From the NCBI RefSeq assembly GCF_013139515.1, contig NZ_WTAR01000034.1, positions 1-43,071 on the forward strand: DNA of 43,071 nt, written 5' to 3'. The notes below the pieces were generated by a model. The model was not told where the DNA came from. It did no database searches and was given only the letters and a program-made list of their open reading frames with translations. The position numbers were made by a program, and so were the translations under genes. The stretch's first letter is position 1. The number at the start of each line of letters is the position of its first letter. Below, piece by piece: positions 1 through 7,290 of this stretch. The DNA comes from Lutibacter sp. (GTDB lineage Bacteria > Bacteroidota > Bacteroidia > Flavobacteriales > Flavobacteriaceae).

Positions 1-1112
1 TGATTACAATTAGCTATAAATCGAGTTGCTTTATCTGCTGAATCTGAATAGATTACACCGCCAAATTGCATTTCTTTTTTTGCATTTTTAACAACTTTGC
101 GTTGGTTCGCAACAATTCCTACAGCCCAACCATCTATGCGTGCATATCCACAAATAATTGTTTTTCCGTAGTCTTTTTTATATTCTTCAATTTCAGAATT
201 ATCAACTATTCGTTTTATAATTTCGTGCATATCATATTGCTCACTTCTAGAAGAGGGTAATATCCCAAAAATATCTTCAGGGTTTTCAGTTGGCTTTTCA
301 GCTTTAATTCTGTTAAAACCAGCTTTATCAAAATCACCAATTTTATCAACTATATTTCTAATTTTATCCAACGCATCATAATCGTCTTTTGCTTTGTAAT
401 CTGTAACCCCACTTACCTCACAATGTGTAGTTGCACCGCCTAAAGTTTCATTATCAATACTTTCTCCAATTGCTGCTTTTACTAAATAGCTTCCTGCTAA
501 AAAAATACTTCCTGTTTTATCAACAATCATCGCTTCATCACTCATAATTGGTAAGTAAGCTCCGCCAGCAACACAACTTCCCATAACCGCAGCAATTTGA
601 GTAATTCCCATACTACTCATAATAGCATTGTTTCTGAAAATTCGTCCAAAATGTTCTTTGTCAGGGAAAATTTCATCTTGCATTGGTAAATAAACACCAG
701 CGCTATCTACTAAATAAATTATTGGTAATTTGTTTTCTATAGCAATTTCTTGAGCACGTAAATTCTTTTTCCCAGTAATTGGAAACCAAGCTCCGGCTTT
801 TACAGTAGCATCATTTGCAACAACAACACATTGTTTTCCTTTTATATATCCAATTTTAACAACGACACCGCCAGAAGGACAGCCTCCATGTTCTTTATAC
901 ATATCATCACCTGCAAATGCGGCTATTTCTAATGCTTCACTATTTTTATCTAGTAAATAAGTAATTCGTTCTCTAGCAGTTAGTTTTCCTTTTGCTTTGT
1001 GTTTTTCTATATTTTTAGTTCCTCCACCTTTATAAATTTTTAAAAGTTTCTTTTTAAGATTACTAGAGAGTAGCTTATTAAAATCTTCGTTTTTATTGAA
1101 GTTGATATCCAT
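1..1112 (-). CDS. Acyl-CoA carboxylase, carboxyltransferase beta subunit (3' end outside window)
   Basis: Only the first 370 codons are present; the gene runs off the left edge. It starts at the ATG at 1112-1110, reading MDINFNKNEDFNKLLSSNLK. The translation carries carboxyltransferase hallmarks: TARERI, EHGGCPSGGVVVKIGY, VVVANDATVKAGAWFPIT, YLVDSAGVYLPMQDEIFPD, GSCVAGGAYLPIMSDE and GGATTHCEVSGVTDYKAKDD. The SAGVYLP and CVAGGAYLP stretches are the acyl-CoA and oxyanion-hole regions of the crotonase-like fold. Family members are about 540 aa, so roughly two thirds is seen. The enzyme transfers a carboxyl group from a biotin carrier to an acyl-CoA (propionyl-, acetyl- or methylcrotonyl-CoA) in the cytoplasm; the exact substrate cannot be read here. 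It is divergent from the FMN reductase operon. Confidence 0.93.
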   Translation of the reverse strand, partial: MDINFNKNEDFNKLLSSNLKKKLLKIYKGGGTKNIEKHKAKGKLTARERITYLLDKNSEALEIAAFAGDDMYKEHGGCPSGGVVVKIGYIKGKQCVVVANDATVKAGAWFPITGKKNLRAQEIAIENKLPIIYLVDSAGVYLPMQDEIFPDKEHFGRIFRNNAIMSSMGITQIAAVMGSCVAGGAYLPIMSDEAMIVDKTGSIFLAGSYLVKAAIGESIDNETLGGATTHCEVSGVTDYKAKDDYDALDKIRNIVDKIGDFDKAGFNRIKAEKPTENPEDIFGILPSSRSEQYDMHEIIKRIVDNSEIEEYKKDYGKTIICGYARIDGWAVGIVANQRKVVKNAKKEMQFGGVIYSDSADKATRFIANCN

Positions 1113-1188
1113 TATTTTTCGTGGTTTACTGAATGCTAAAGTACAAAATGAATGTTAAATTCTGTTAAATAATTACCGTAGTAATAAA

Positions 1189-1198
1189 TACCTAGGTA
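1189..1198. promoter_or_regulatory. Candidate MarR operator
   Basis: TACCTAGGTA is a perfect 10-bp palindrome. It lies 18 bases upstream of the -7 box at 1217-1224, so it covers the expected -33 position of the operon that encodes a MarR regulator. A further TTACC half at 1173-1177 pairs with GGTAA at 1195-1199 as a wider inverted repeat. Binding is inferred, not shown. Confidence 0.4.
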
Positions 1199-1216
1199 AA
1201 TAAAATATATTTTATG

Positions 1217-1224
1217 TATATTTG
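1217..1224 (+). promoter_or_regulatory. -7 promoter box of the FMN reductase-MarR-pirin operon
   Basis: TATATTTG matches the Bacteroidota -7 consensus TAnnTTTG exactly. It is 31 bases before the ATG at 1256, which leaves a leader of about 25 nt. No clear -33 TTTG is visible; that position is occupied by the palindrome at 1189-1198, as in a regulated promoter. Confidence 0.6.
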
Positions 1225-1255
1225 TACTATAAATTAAATAATCTAAACTAAAAAA

Positions 1256-1786
1256 ATGAAAAATATTATAACAATTGGAGGTAGTAATAGTAAAAATTCT
1301 ATCAATAAAATATTGGCTGAATACACGGGGAGTTTGTTAAATAATGTTCAATTAAGTAAAATTGATTTAAATGATTTTGAATTGCCTTTATTTTCTGTTG
1401 ATGTTGAAAATGAACAAGGTTTTTCAGAAGGTTTAAAAAAATTAAATACAATTATTGATGAAGCTGATGGATTTATAATTTCTTTGGCTGAACATAATGG
1501 TGCTTATTCTGTAGCATTTAAAAATGCATTTGATTGGTTGTCTAGAATTGAAGGAAAAGTTTGGAGAGATAAACCAATGTTACTGCTAGCAACCTCACCA
1601 GGAGAACGAGGAGGTGAAACAGCACTTAACATAGCATTAGGAAGATTTCCATATATGGGTGGAAATATTATTGGAAGTATGTCATTTCCTTCATTTTTTG
1701 AAAATTTTAAAGAAGATGAGATAACAAATGCGGAACTTAAAGCAACACATTTAAAACTGGTTAATAAATTTCAAAACGCCATATAG
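1256..1786 (+). CDS. NAD(P)H-dependent FMN reductase family oxidoreductase
   Basis: A 176-residue flavodoxin-fold protein of the NADPH-dependent FMN reductase (ChrR/YieF/azoreductase-like) family. The N-terminal strand is followed by the phosphate loop GGSNSKNSINK (about residues 8-18), which holds the FMN phosphate. The central HNGAYSVAFKNAFDWLSR and LLLATSPGERGG segments are typical of the family. Such enzymes reduce flavins, quinones or nitro/azo compounds with NAD(P)H in the cytoplasm. It is first in a three-gene unit; the MarR gene begins 1 nt after its stop and pirin follows 3 nt later. This context suggests a response to quinones, electrophiles or oxidants, but the natural substrate is not shown by sequence. 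Confidence 0.88.
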   Translation: MKNIITIGGSNSKNSINKILAEYTGSLLNNVQLSKIDLNDFELPLFSVDVENEQGFSEGLKKLNTIIDEADGFIISLAEHNGAYSVAFKNAFDWLSRIEGKVWRDKPMLLLATSPGERGGETALNIALGRFPYMGGNIIGSMSFPSFFENFKEDEITNAELKATHLKLVNKFQNAI

Positions 1787-1787
1787 T

Positions 1788-2225
1788 ATGGGAGATATTG
1801 CGAAAGATATAAATTCAAAGTTTTCAAATGAATGGATAAAAGCTTTAATTAATATAAAATATACAGCAAATTGGTTAGATACTATTGGAAGCGAAGTTTT
1901 AAAACCTTACCAAATATCAATTCAGCAGTATAATATTTTAAGAATTTTACGAGGTGCTGAAAAAGCTATTACTGTAAATTCTGTTAAAGACAGAATGATT
2001 CAAAAGTCGCCTAATTCTACACGATTAATGGATAAATTGTGTGATAAAGGATTTATTGAAAGAGCGCGATGTGAAAATGATAGAAGAGTAGTTTATGTTG
2101 AAATTTCAGATAAAGGATTAAAATTATTATCAAAAATTAATATTGAAGAATTTGATAGTCATCTAAAATCTATAACTGAAGAAGAAGCAAAAATACTCAA
2201 CAAAATTTTAGATAAAATTAGATAA
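1788..2225 (+). CDS. MarR family transcriptional regulator
   Basis: A 145-residue protein with a MarR-type winged helix. The segment QYNILRILRGAEKAITVNSVKDRMIQKSPNSTRLMDKLCDKGFIERARCENDRRVVYVEISDKGLKLL (about residues 46-115, shown here only as family landmarks QYNILRILRG, SPNSTRLMDKL and DRRVVYVEIS) covers the recognition helix and wing. The DRR wing motif is typical of MarR proteins. It starts one base after the reductase stop, so translation is probably coupled. It is likely an autoregulator of this operon through the palindrome at 1189-1198. No conserved cysteine pattern points clearly to an OhrR-type thiol sensor, so the ligand is unknown. Confidence 0.88.
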   Translation: MGDIAKDINSKFSNEWIKALINIKYTANWLDTIGSEVLKPYQISIQQYNILRILRGAEKAITVNSVKDRMIQKSPNSTRLMDKLCDKGFIERARCENDRRVVYVEISDKGLKLLSKINIEEFDSHLKSITEEEAKILNKILDKIR

Positions 2226-2228
2226 GCA

Positions 2229-2954
2229 ATGAAAAAAATAATACAAAGAGCCAATGAAAGAGGAACTGCAAATCACGGGTGGTTAAAGGCGAACTTTTCG
2301 TTTAGTTTTGCAAATTATTACAATCCAGATAAATTAAATTTTGGAGCATTAAGAGTTTTAAATGATGATACTATTGAGCCAGCAATGGGTTTTGGAAAGC
2401 ATCCACATGATAATATGGAAATTATTACCATTCCGTTAGAAGGCGCTTTAAAACATAGAGATTCTATGAGTGATACTTGGCTTACTTTAGAAACAGGTGA
2501 AGTTCAAATTATGTCGGCTGGAAGCGGTTTAATGCATTCTGAAATGAATAACTCAACTACAGAACATTTAAATTTGTTTCAAATATGGATAGTACCAAAT
2601 AAGAATGAAGTAACGCCACGTTACGATCAAAAAAGGTTTGATGCATCAGCCAGAAAAAACATATTACAAGTGTTAGTTTCTTCAATTGATAAGAATGAAT
2701 CTACAGAGAGTCTAAAAATACATCAAGATGCTCAAATTTCAAGAATAGATTTAAGTGAGAATGCGGAATTTAATTATCAAATAAAATCGGAAAATCATGG
2801 AGTTTTTGTAATGGTTATTAGTGGTGAAATTACAATTGATAATGAAGTTTTAATAAAACGTGATACTGTTGAAATTTCACAAACTAAAACTATAAACTTC
2901 AAAGCTAAAAAGAACTCGGAACTTATTTTCATTGAAGTCCCAATGTTATTTTAA
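2229..2954 (+). CDS. Pirin family protein (YhhW-like bicupin)
   Basis: A 241-residue pirin with two cupin halves. The N-terminal cupin keeps all four predicted metal ligands: H58 and H60 in GKHPHDNME, and H103 and E105 in GLMHSEMN. Bacterial YhhW-like pirins of this size can show quercetin 2,3-dioxygenase activity with a bound metal. The C-terminal cupin (about 150-241) is degenerate, as usual. It is the last gene of the FMN reductase-MarR operon, a common pairing of redox enzymes with pirin in flavobacteria. Its stop overlaps the stop of the convergent carboxypeptidase gene by 4 bases. The physiological role is inferred only. Confidence 0.9.
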   Translation: MKKIIQRANERGTANHGWLKANFSFSFANYYNPDKLNFGALRVLNDDTIEPAMGFGKHPHDNMEIITIPLEGALKHRDSMSDTWLTLETGEVQIMSAGSGLMHSEMNNSTTEHLNLFQIWIVPNKNEVTPRYDQKRFDASARKNILQVLVSSIDKNESTESLKIHQDAQISRIDLSENAEFNYQIKSENHGVFVMVISGEITIDNEVLIKRDTVEISQTKTINFKAKKNSELIFIEVPMLF

Positions 2955-4195
2955 TCTCTTTTATTTAAGATTTTCATCATTTCAATAGCGGCCACTTTTC
3001 CTTTTTCTTTTACAAAATCTCTTGGTGTTTCATCACCTATTTCGTAAGTAATTGCAGTCGCATTAAAAGTTCTTAAAAACCAACCTTTTGAAACAGGTTG
3101 CGTACTGTCGTCTCTAATTTCATTAGGTTTATAATTAGGGAAAGTTGTATCAATTGCACCAAACCAATCATCATAAAAATTTGGAATTGTTGTTCCTTCA
3201 ATAGTATGACTTGTATAATATAAATCTTCTTGAGTTGAATGAAAATCAATTCCTAAAATAATTTTTCCTTTAGATGTTTTAGCGGCTTTTACAATAGCTT
3301 TTGTAACAGCTTTCACTTCTGGCTGTTTATAAAATCCCCAATCTCTATTTAAGTCTATTCCGTTTGCATTGTGCCTCCAATGTCCTAAATCTACACCATC
3401 AGGATTTACAATTGGAAATACTAAAACTCTATACTTTAAAAAAAAGGCTTTTGATTCTTCGGTGTTCATTAACATTGTTTCTAAAAAACTTTGAAATGCC
3501 ATAAAGCCAGATATTTCTGGAGGATGTTGGCGAGAAAGTAACACTATAATTTCCTTATTTTTAGAATCTCCAATATATAAATCTAACATAGGAATTGGTT
3601 TTTTTAAAACAGATTTCCCAATAGTTTTATAATGAATCAAGTTTGTGTTTGAATTTATGAGTTCTGAATACCAATTTTTAGTATCGGTTGAAGTAATAAT
3701 TTCTTGTGCAGCAACTGTTAAAGGCTTTTTAGTTAATGTTAATTTAATAGTATTAATGGAATCTAATAAAAATACATTTTCAGTTGAAATGGGTTTCCAT
3801 TCAGTTGTTGAAGTTTTTAATTTTGGAATATATCTATGCTCATAATCTTTAGGATATTTAAACTGAACATACATGTTTTTACTAGTTTCAGCCCAAATTT
3901 TAAAAGCATAATGTGCGCTATTATTTATAGGTGCATTTTCAGGATAAATTGAAACTGCAATTATTGTATCATTTATTTTTTCAACATTATTTAAACGAGC
4001 ACCATCAAATTTATTAGACAATTTAATACCTATAGTTTCTAAGTTATAATCTTTTTTAGGTTGAGTAAATATCTTTTTATTACTAGTATCAAAAGGCTTT
4101 TCAACAATTACCGGTTTAACAATAGAACAATTTGTAAATAAAAAGCTTAAAAATAAAAAAGAAATAAACTTTAAGGTTGATTTGGATATATTCAT
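2951..4195 (-). CDS. M14 family zinc carboxypeptidase, probable lipoprotein
   Basis: A 414-residue protein when started at the ATG at 4195. An upstream in-frame ATG at 4228 exists, but the 4195 start puts a clean lipoprotein signal (hydrophobic FISFLFLSFLFTNC, lipid-modified Cys at residue 23) at the N terminus. A beta-rich N-terminal region (about 35-150) precedes the M14 domain, resembling the cytosolic-carboxypeptidase-like subgroup. Predicted zinc ligands are H224 and E227 in HPPE and H319 in GIDFHS. NPDG, RHNANGIDLNRDW and the likely catalytic glutamate E385 (TYEIGDE) follow. It should remove C-terminal residues from peptides at the cell envelope; specificity is unknown. It is convergent with pirin. 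Confidence 0.87.
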   Translation of the reverse strand: MNISKSTLKFISFLFLSFLFTNCSIVKPVIVEKPFDTSNKKIFTQPKKDYNLETIGIKLSNKFDGARLNNVEKINDTIIAVSIYPENAPINNSAHYAFKIWAETSKNMYVQFKYPKDYEHRYIPKLKTSTTEWKPISTENVFLLDSINTIKLTLTKKPLTVAAQEIITSTDTKNWYSELINSNTNLIHYKTIGKSVLKKPIPMLDLYIGDSKNKEIIVLLSRQHPPEISGFMAFQSFLETMLMNTEESKAFFLKYRVLVFPIVNPDGVDLGHWRHNANGIDLNRDWGFYKQPEVKAVTKAIVKAAKTSKGKIILGIDFHSTQEDLYYTSHTIEGTTIPNFYDDWFGAIDTTFPNYKPNEIRDDSTQPVSKGWFLRTFNATAITYEIGDETPRDFVKEKGKVAAIEMMKILNKRD

Positions 4196-4324
4196 TTTAA
4201 AATAGATGTGAAGTTGATTTATATGCAATATAATTAAATTTAATTTTAAAATGTACTAATGATTTATACATTCTAATTAATAGTTGTTGAAAATTTGATT
4301 TAAAATTATCTTAATAAATCTGTT

Positions 4325-4357
4325 TTTGGGGTTTTCATTTTATATTTACGATATTTG
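4325..4357 (+). promoter_or_regulatory. Promoter of the small membrane protein-ettA unit
   Basis: TTTG at 4325-4328, 21 bases, then GATATTTG at 4350-4357 (one mismatch to TAnnTTTG). This fits the flavobacterial -33/-7 layout and places transcription start near 4362. It therefore argues against the upstream in-frame ATG at 4326 and for the ATG at 4383. Confidence 0.5.
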
Positions 4358-4382
4358 CAATCAATTAATAAAATTGATAAAA

Positions 4383-4568
4383 ATGAGTTTGATGAATAAA
4401 AATACGGTATTGGCTTGGGCAACAGCAGTTATGATAATAGTTGGCTTGGCATTAATTGCTCTTGGAGCATTTAGATATGATGATGTTGCTGGTTGGGGGT
4501 TTGCATCCGTAGGAATTGGGTTTTTTGCAATTGCCTGGGTATTTAACGCTTTAAAAGGTAGAGTATAA
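4383..4568 (+). CDS. Small two-helix membrane protein (CAL67264-like family)
   Basis: A 61-residue protein from the ATG at 4383 (a second ATG at 4392 is also possible). Two hydrophobic segments are visible: VLAWATAVMIIVGLALIALG (about 9-28) and WGFASVGIGFFAIAWVF (about 37-53). A short polar FRYDD loop lies between them and a basic KGRV tail follows. It matches my memory of a short flavobacterial membrane family found beside ettA. No catalytic or binding motif is seen, and the function is unknown. It is 53 bases upstream of ettA and probably cotranscribed with it. Confidence 0.75.
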   Translation: MSLMNKNTVLAWATAVMIIVGLALIALGAFRYDDVAGWGFASVGIGFFAIAWVFNALKGRV

Positions 4569-4621
4569 TTAAATTTTAGGTTTCTAAATCAACTAAATAA
4601 TAAAAAAATATATAATTAACA

Positions 4622-6313
4622 ATGGCTGACGATAAGAAAGTTATTTTTTCAATGTCTGGTGTAAGTAAAACATACCAAGACGCAAATAAACAGGTTTTAA
4701 AAAATATTTATTTAAGCTTCTTTTATGGAGCTAAAATTGGAATTTTAGGGTTAAACGGTTCGGGAAAATCAACCTTACTTAAAATTATTGCAGGTCTAGA
4801 GAAAAATTATCAAGGAGATGTGGTTTTTTCACCAGGCTATTCTGTTGGATATTTATCTCAAGAGCCTCAATTAGATGAAACTAAAACTGTTTTAGATATT
4901 GTAAAAGAAGGTGTTGCTGAAACAGTAGCAATTTTAGATGAGTATAATAAAATTAACGACATGTTTGGCTTGGAAGAAGTATATTCTGATGCTGATAAAA
5001 TGGATAAGTTAATGGCTCAGCAAGCAGTGCTTCAAGATAAAATTGATGCTGCAAATGCTTGGGAGTTAGATACAAAACTTGAAATAGCAATGGATGCTTT
5101 ACGTACTCCTGAAGGTGATACGCCAATTAAAAACCTTTCAGGTGGTGAACGTAGAAGAGTAGCGTTGTGTAGATTGTTATTACAAGAACCAGATGTATTA
5201 TTATTAGATGAACCTACAAACCATTTAGATGCTGAGTCTGTACATTGGTTAGAACATCATTTACAACAATATAGTGGAACTGTAATTGCAGTAACTCACG
5301 ATAGATACTTTTTAGATAATGTTGCTGGTTGGATTTTAGAATTGGATAGGGGTGAAGGTATTCCTTGGAAAGGAAATTACTCATCTTGGTTAGATCAAAA
5401 ATCAAAACGTTTAGCACAAGAATCTAAAACAGCATCTAAACGTCAAAAAACGTTAGAACGAGAGTTAGAATGGGTGAGAATGGCGCCAAAAGGTCGTCAT
5501 GCAAAATCCAAAGCTCGTTTGGCTAATTATGATAAATTAATGAACCAGGATCAAAATAAGTTGGATGAAAAATTAGAAATCTACATTCCAAATGGTCCTC
5601 GTTTAGGAAATAATGTAATTGAAGCTAGTGGTGTTTCTAAAGCATTTGGTGATAAATTATTGTATGAAGATTTAAATTTTAATTTACCACAAGCAGGAAT
5701 TGTTGGAATTATTGGTCCAAACGGAGCGGGTAAAACCACAATTTTTAGAATGATAATGGGAGAGGAAACTCCAGATAAAGGAGAATTCAAAGTTGGTGAT
5801 ACAGCTAAAATAGCCTACGTAGATCAAAGCCATTCAAATATTGATGCAGAGAAAACTATTTGGCAAAATTTTGCAGATGAACAAGAACTGATTTTAATGG
5901 GTGGAAAGCAAGTGAATTCTAGAGCTTATTTAAGTCGATTTAATTTCTCAGGAAGTGAACAGAATAAAAAAGTGAGTGCACTTTCAGGTGGTGAACGTAA
6001 CCGTTTGCATTTAGCAATGACTTTACGTGAAGAAGGAAACGTTTTGTTATTAGATGAGCCAACAAATGATTTGGATGTAAATACGTTGCGTGCATTGGAA
6101 GAAGGTTTAGAAAATTTTGCTGGTTGTGCAGTTGTTATTAGTCACGATAGATGGTTTTTGGACAGAATTTGTACACATATATTGGCTTTTGAAGGAGATT
6201 CACAAGTATATTTCTTTGAAGGTTCTTTCTCTGATTATGAAGAAAATAAAAAAGCTAGACTTGGTGGTGATTTAATGCCGAAACGTATTAAATACAAAAA
6301 GCTGATTAGATAA
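4622..6313 (+). CDS. ettA: Energy-dependent translational throttle protein EttA (ABC-F)
   Basis: A 563-residue soluble ABC-F ATPase with two nucleotide-binding domains and no membrane segment. Domain 1 has Walker A GLNGSGKST (43-51), signature LSGGERRRV and Walker B LLLDEPTNHLD. Domain 2 has GPNGAGKTT (about 366-374), LSGGERNRL and LLLDEPTNDLD. The linker (about 255-320) is rich in Lys/Arg, with EWVRMAPKGRHAKSKAR as expected for the P-site tRNA interaction motif. EttA binds the ribosomal E site and gates the first elongation step according to ATP/ADP ratio. Length and the second-domain NDLD match EttA rather than Uup or YheS. A strong hairpin terminator follows at 6331-6352. Confidence 0.95.
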   Translation: MADDKKVIFSMSGVSKTYQDANKQVLKNIYLSFFYGAKIGILGLNGSGKSTLLKIIAGLEKNYQGDVVFSPGYSVGYLSQEPQLDETKTVLDIVKEGVAETVAILDEYNKINDMFGLEEVYSDADKMDKLMAQQAVLQDKIDAANAWELDTKLEIAMDALRTPEGDTPIKNLSGGERRRVALCRLLLQEPDVLLLDEPTNHLDAESVHWLEHHLQQYSGTVIAVTHDRYFLDNVAGWILELDRGEGIPWKGNYSSWLDQKSKRLAQESKTASKRQKTLERELEWVRMAPKGRHAKSKARLANYDKLMNQDQNKLDEKLEIYIPNGPRLGNNVIEASGVSKAFGDKLLYEDLNFNLPQAGIVGIIGPNGAGKTTIFRMIMGEETPDKGEFKVGDTAKIAYVDQSHSNIDAEKTIWQNFADEQELILMGGKQVNSRAYLSRFNFSGSEQNKKVSALSGGERNRLHLAMTLREEGNVLLLDEPTNDLDVNTLRALEEGLENFAGCAVVISHDRWFLDRICTHILAFEGDSQVYFFEGSFSDYEENKKARLGGDLMPKRIKYKKLIR

Positions 6314-6330
6314 ATAATTAATATGAATTA

Positions 6331-6352
6331 ACTCTCAATGAAAATTGGGAGT
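6331..6352. terminator. Bidirectional Rho-independent terminator
   Basis: ACTCTCAAT (6331-6339) and ATTGGGAGT (6344-6352) form a 9-bp stem with one T-G wobble and a GAAA loop, followed by a run of T on the plus strand. It ends ettA and lies just beyond the stop of the convergent DUF6122 gene. Confidence 0.8.
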
Positions 6353-6355
6353 TTT

Positions 6356-6670
6356 TTATATCCATAAGCAATCAGCCGCATCAGTAATTATATGAAATAA
6401 TAATCCAATAGCTATAATTCTTGTTTTTGGAAAAAACAGTAATCCAACATAAAGAAGTATAGCATAATAGGAGTGAAGTGGATGATAGTTGATACTGCAT
6501 CGTGTTGCATCGAAAATTGGATTTGCAATTAAATGATCTAAATCAATTAGCATTGTTAGTATAAAAACTAACCATACTTTTTCCCAATTATTTTTGAAAA
6601 ATAGATAAGCAATAATTCCAGGAACAACAAAATGCATTCCGTAATGTGTTATAAATCTTAAAGTTTCCAA
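6356..6670 (-). CDS. DUF6122 family membrane protein
   Basis: A 104-residue integral membrane protein. Histidine/aspartate motifs flank its helices: HYGMHF, IDLDHLIANPIFD, HPLHSY and FHIITDAADC. This pattern resembles small membrane-bound metal-dependent hydrolases of the YdjM/YbcI type, though activity is not demonstrated. The start is a TTG at 6670-6668, two bases after the stop of the WbqC-like gene. The only in-frame ATG is 11 codons later, inside the conserved HYGMH motif, so TTG is preferred. It is the last gene of the parA-dapB-lepB operon. Confidence 0.8.
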   Translation of the reverse strand: METLRFITHYGMHFVVPGIIAYLFFKNNWEKVWLVFILTMLIDLDHLIANPIFDATRCSINYHPLHSYYAILLYVGLLFFPKTRIIAIGLLFHIITDAADCLWI

Positions 6671-6672
6671 AA

Positions 6673-7287
6673 TTATAAGTTAACAGTTTGACTTTCCAAA
6701 TAATTTAAAGCATTTGGACCTTCCATAAATAATAAATCTAAGATGCTTAAATTTGAAATAAACCCATGATTTTGTTCAAAAACCTGAATATATCTATTAA
6801 AGTTAAATTCATTATTAGACTTGGCTATTACTAAATTTCGTGCATCTAAAAAATCGACTTCTTTATGATATTCTGTAGTTTTTGAAGTTGAAATTTCTAA
6901 TTGTAAAGCATCCATCATAAATTCATGGCACTTCAAATTTAAGTCTACTAAAAATAGATTTCTTTTTTCAAAAATAGGCAATAAATCATCTATATAAAAT
7001 TCAAAAAAAGGAGAAGAACTGTAAGCTGTTTGCAATGTTTTTACATGCAGTTTATGCCAATCATCTTTATAATCTATTTTAGTGTCTTTACTTTTTTGTT
7101 TAACGCCTTTATTATGTTGTACTGGAACATTTAATAAATGTTTACCATTGGCAGTAGAAATATAACAGCGATTTCTATAGGTTTGTTTTTGATAATTATC
7201 TTCTACTTCAAAAACAATTTCTTTAGATTTTGCAATTGCAACGTATTGAATTATTGGTGAAAAATATGTTGGTTGTATTAAAGTCAA
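6673..7287 (-). CDS. WbqC family protein
   Basis: A 204-residue protein of the WbqC-like family. Landmarks are QPTYFSPIIQYVAIAKS near the N terminus, YRNRCYISTANGKHLLNVPV and KTLQTAYSSSPFFEFY. Members occur in O-antigen or glycan loci and in this conserved Bacteroidota operon; the biochemical activity is not established. No in-frame ATG is found near the 5' end. The reading frame is the same as lepB and is separated from it by TAA CGT and then a TTG start, which is the only reasonable initiator. It follows lepB and precedes DUF6122. Confidence 0.85.
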   Translation of the reverse strand: MTLIQPTYFSPIIQYVAIAKSKEIVFEVEDNYQKQTYRNRCYISTANGKHLLNVPVQHNKGVKQKSKDTKIDYKDDWHKLHVKTLQTAYSSSPFFEFYIDDLLPIFEKRNLFLVDLNLKCHEFMMDALQLEISTSKTTEYHKEVDFLDARNLVIAKSNNEFNFNRYIQVFEQNHGFISNLSILDLLFMEGPNALNYLESQTVNL

Positions 7288-7290
7288 ACG

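Noticed and set aside
66-260. Plus-strand open frame of 64 codons
   Set aside because: It is antisense to the well-conserved acyl-CoA carboxylase and its translation has no family features.
2951-2954. Overlap of pirin and carboxypeptidase genes as a possible frameshift
   Set aside because: The two genes converge and merely share the bases TTAA of their stop codons.
4326-4382. Longer N terminus for the small membrane protein
   Set aside because: The promoter elements (TTTG...GATATTTG, 4325-4357) lie inside this stretch, so it would not be transcribed in full.
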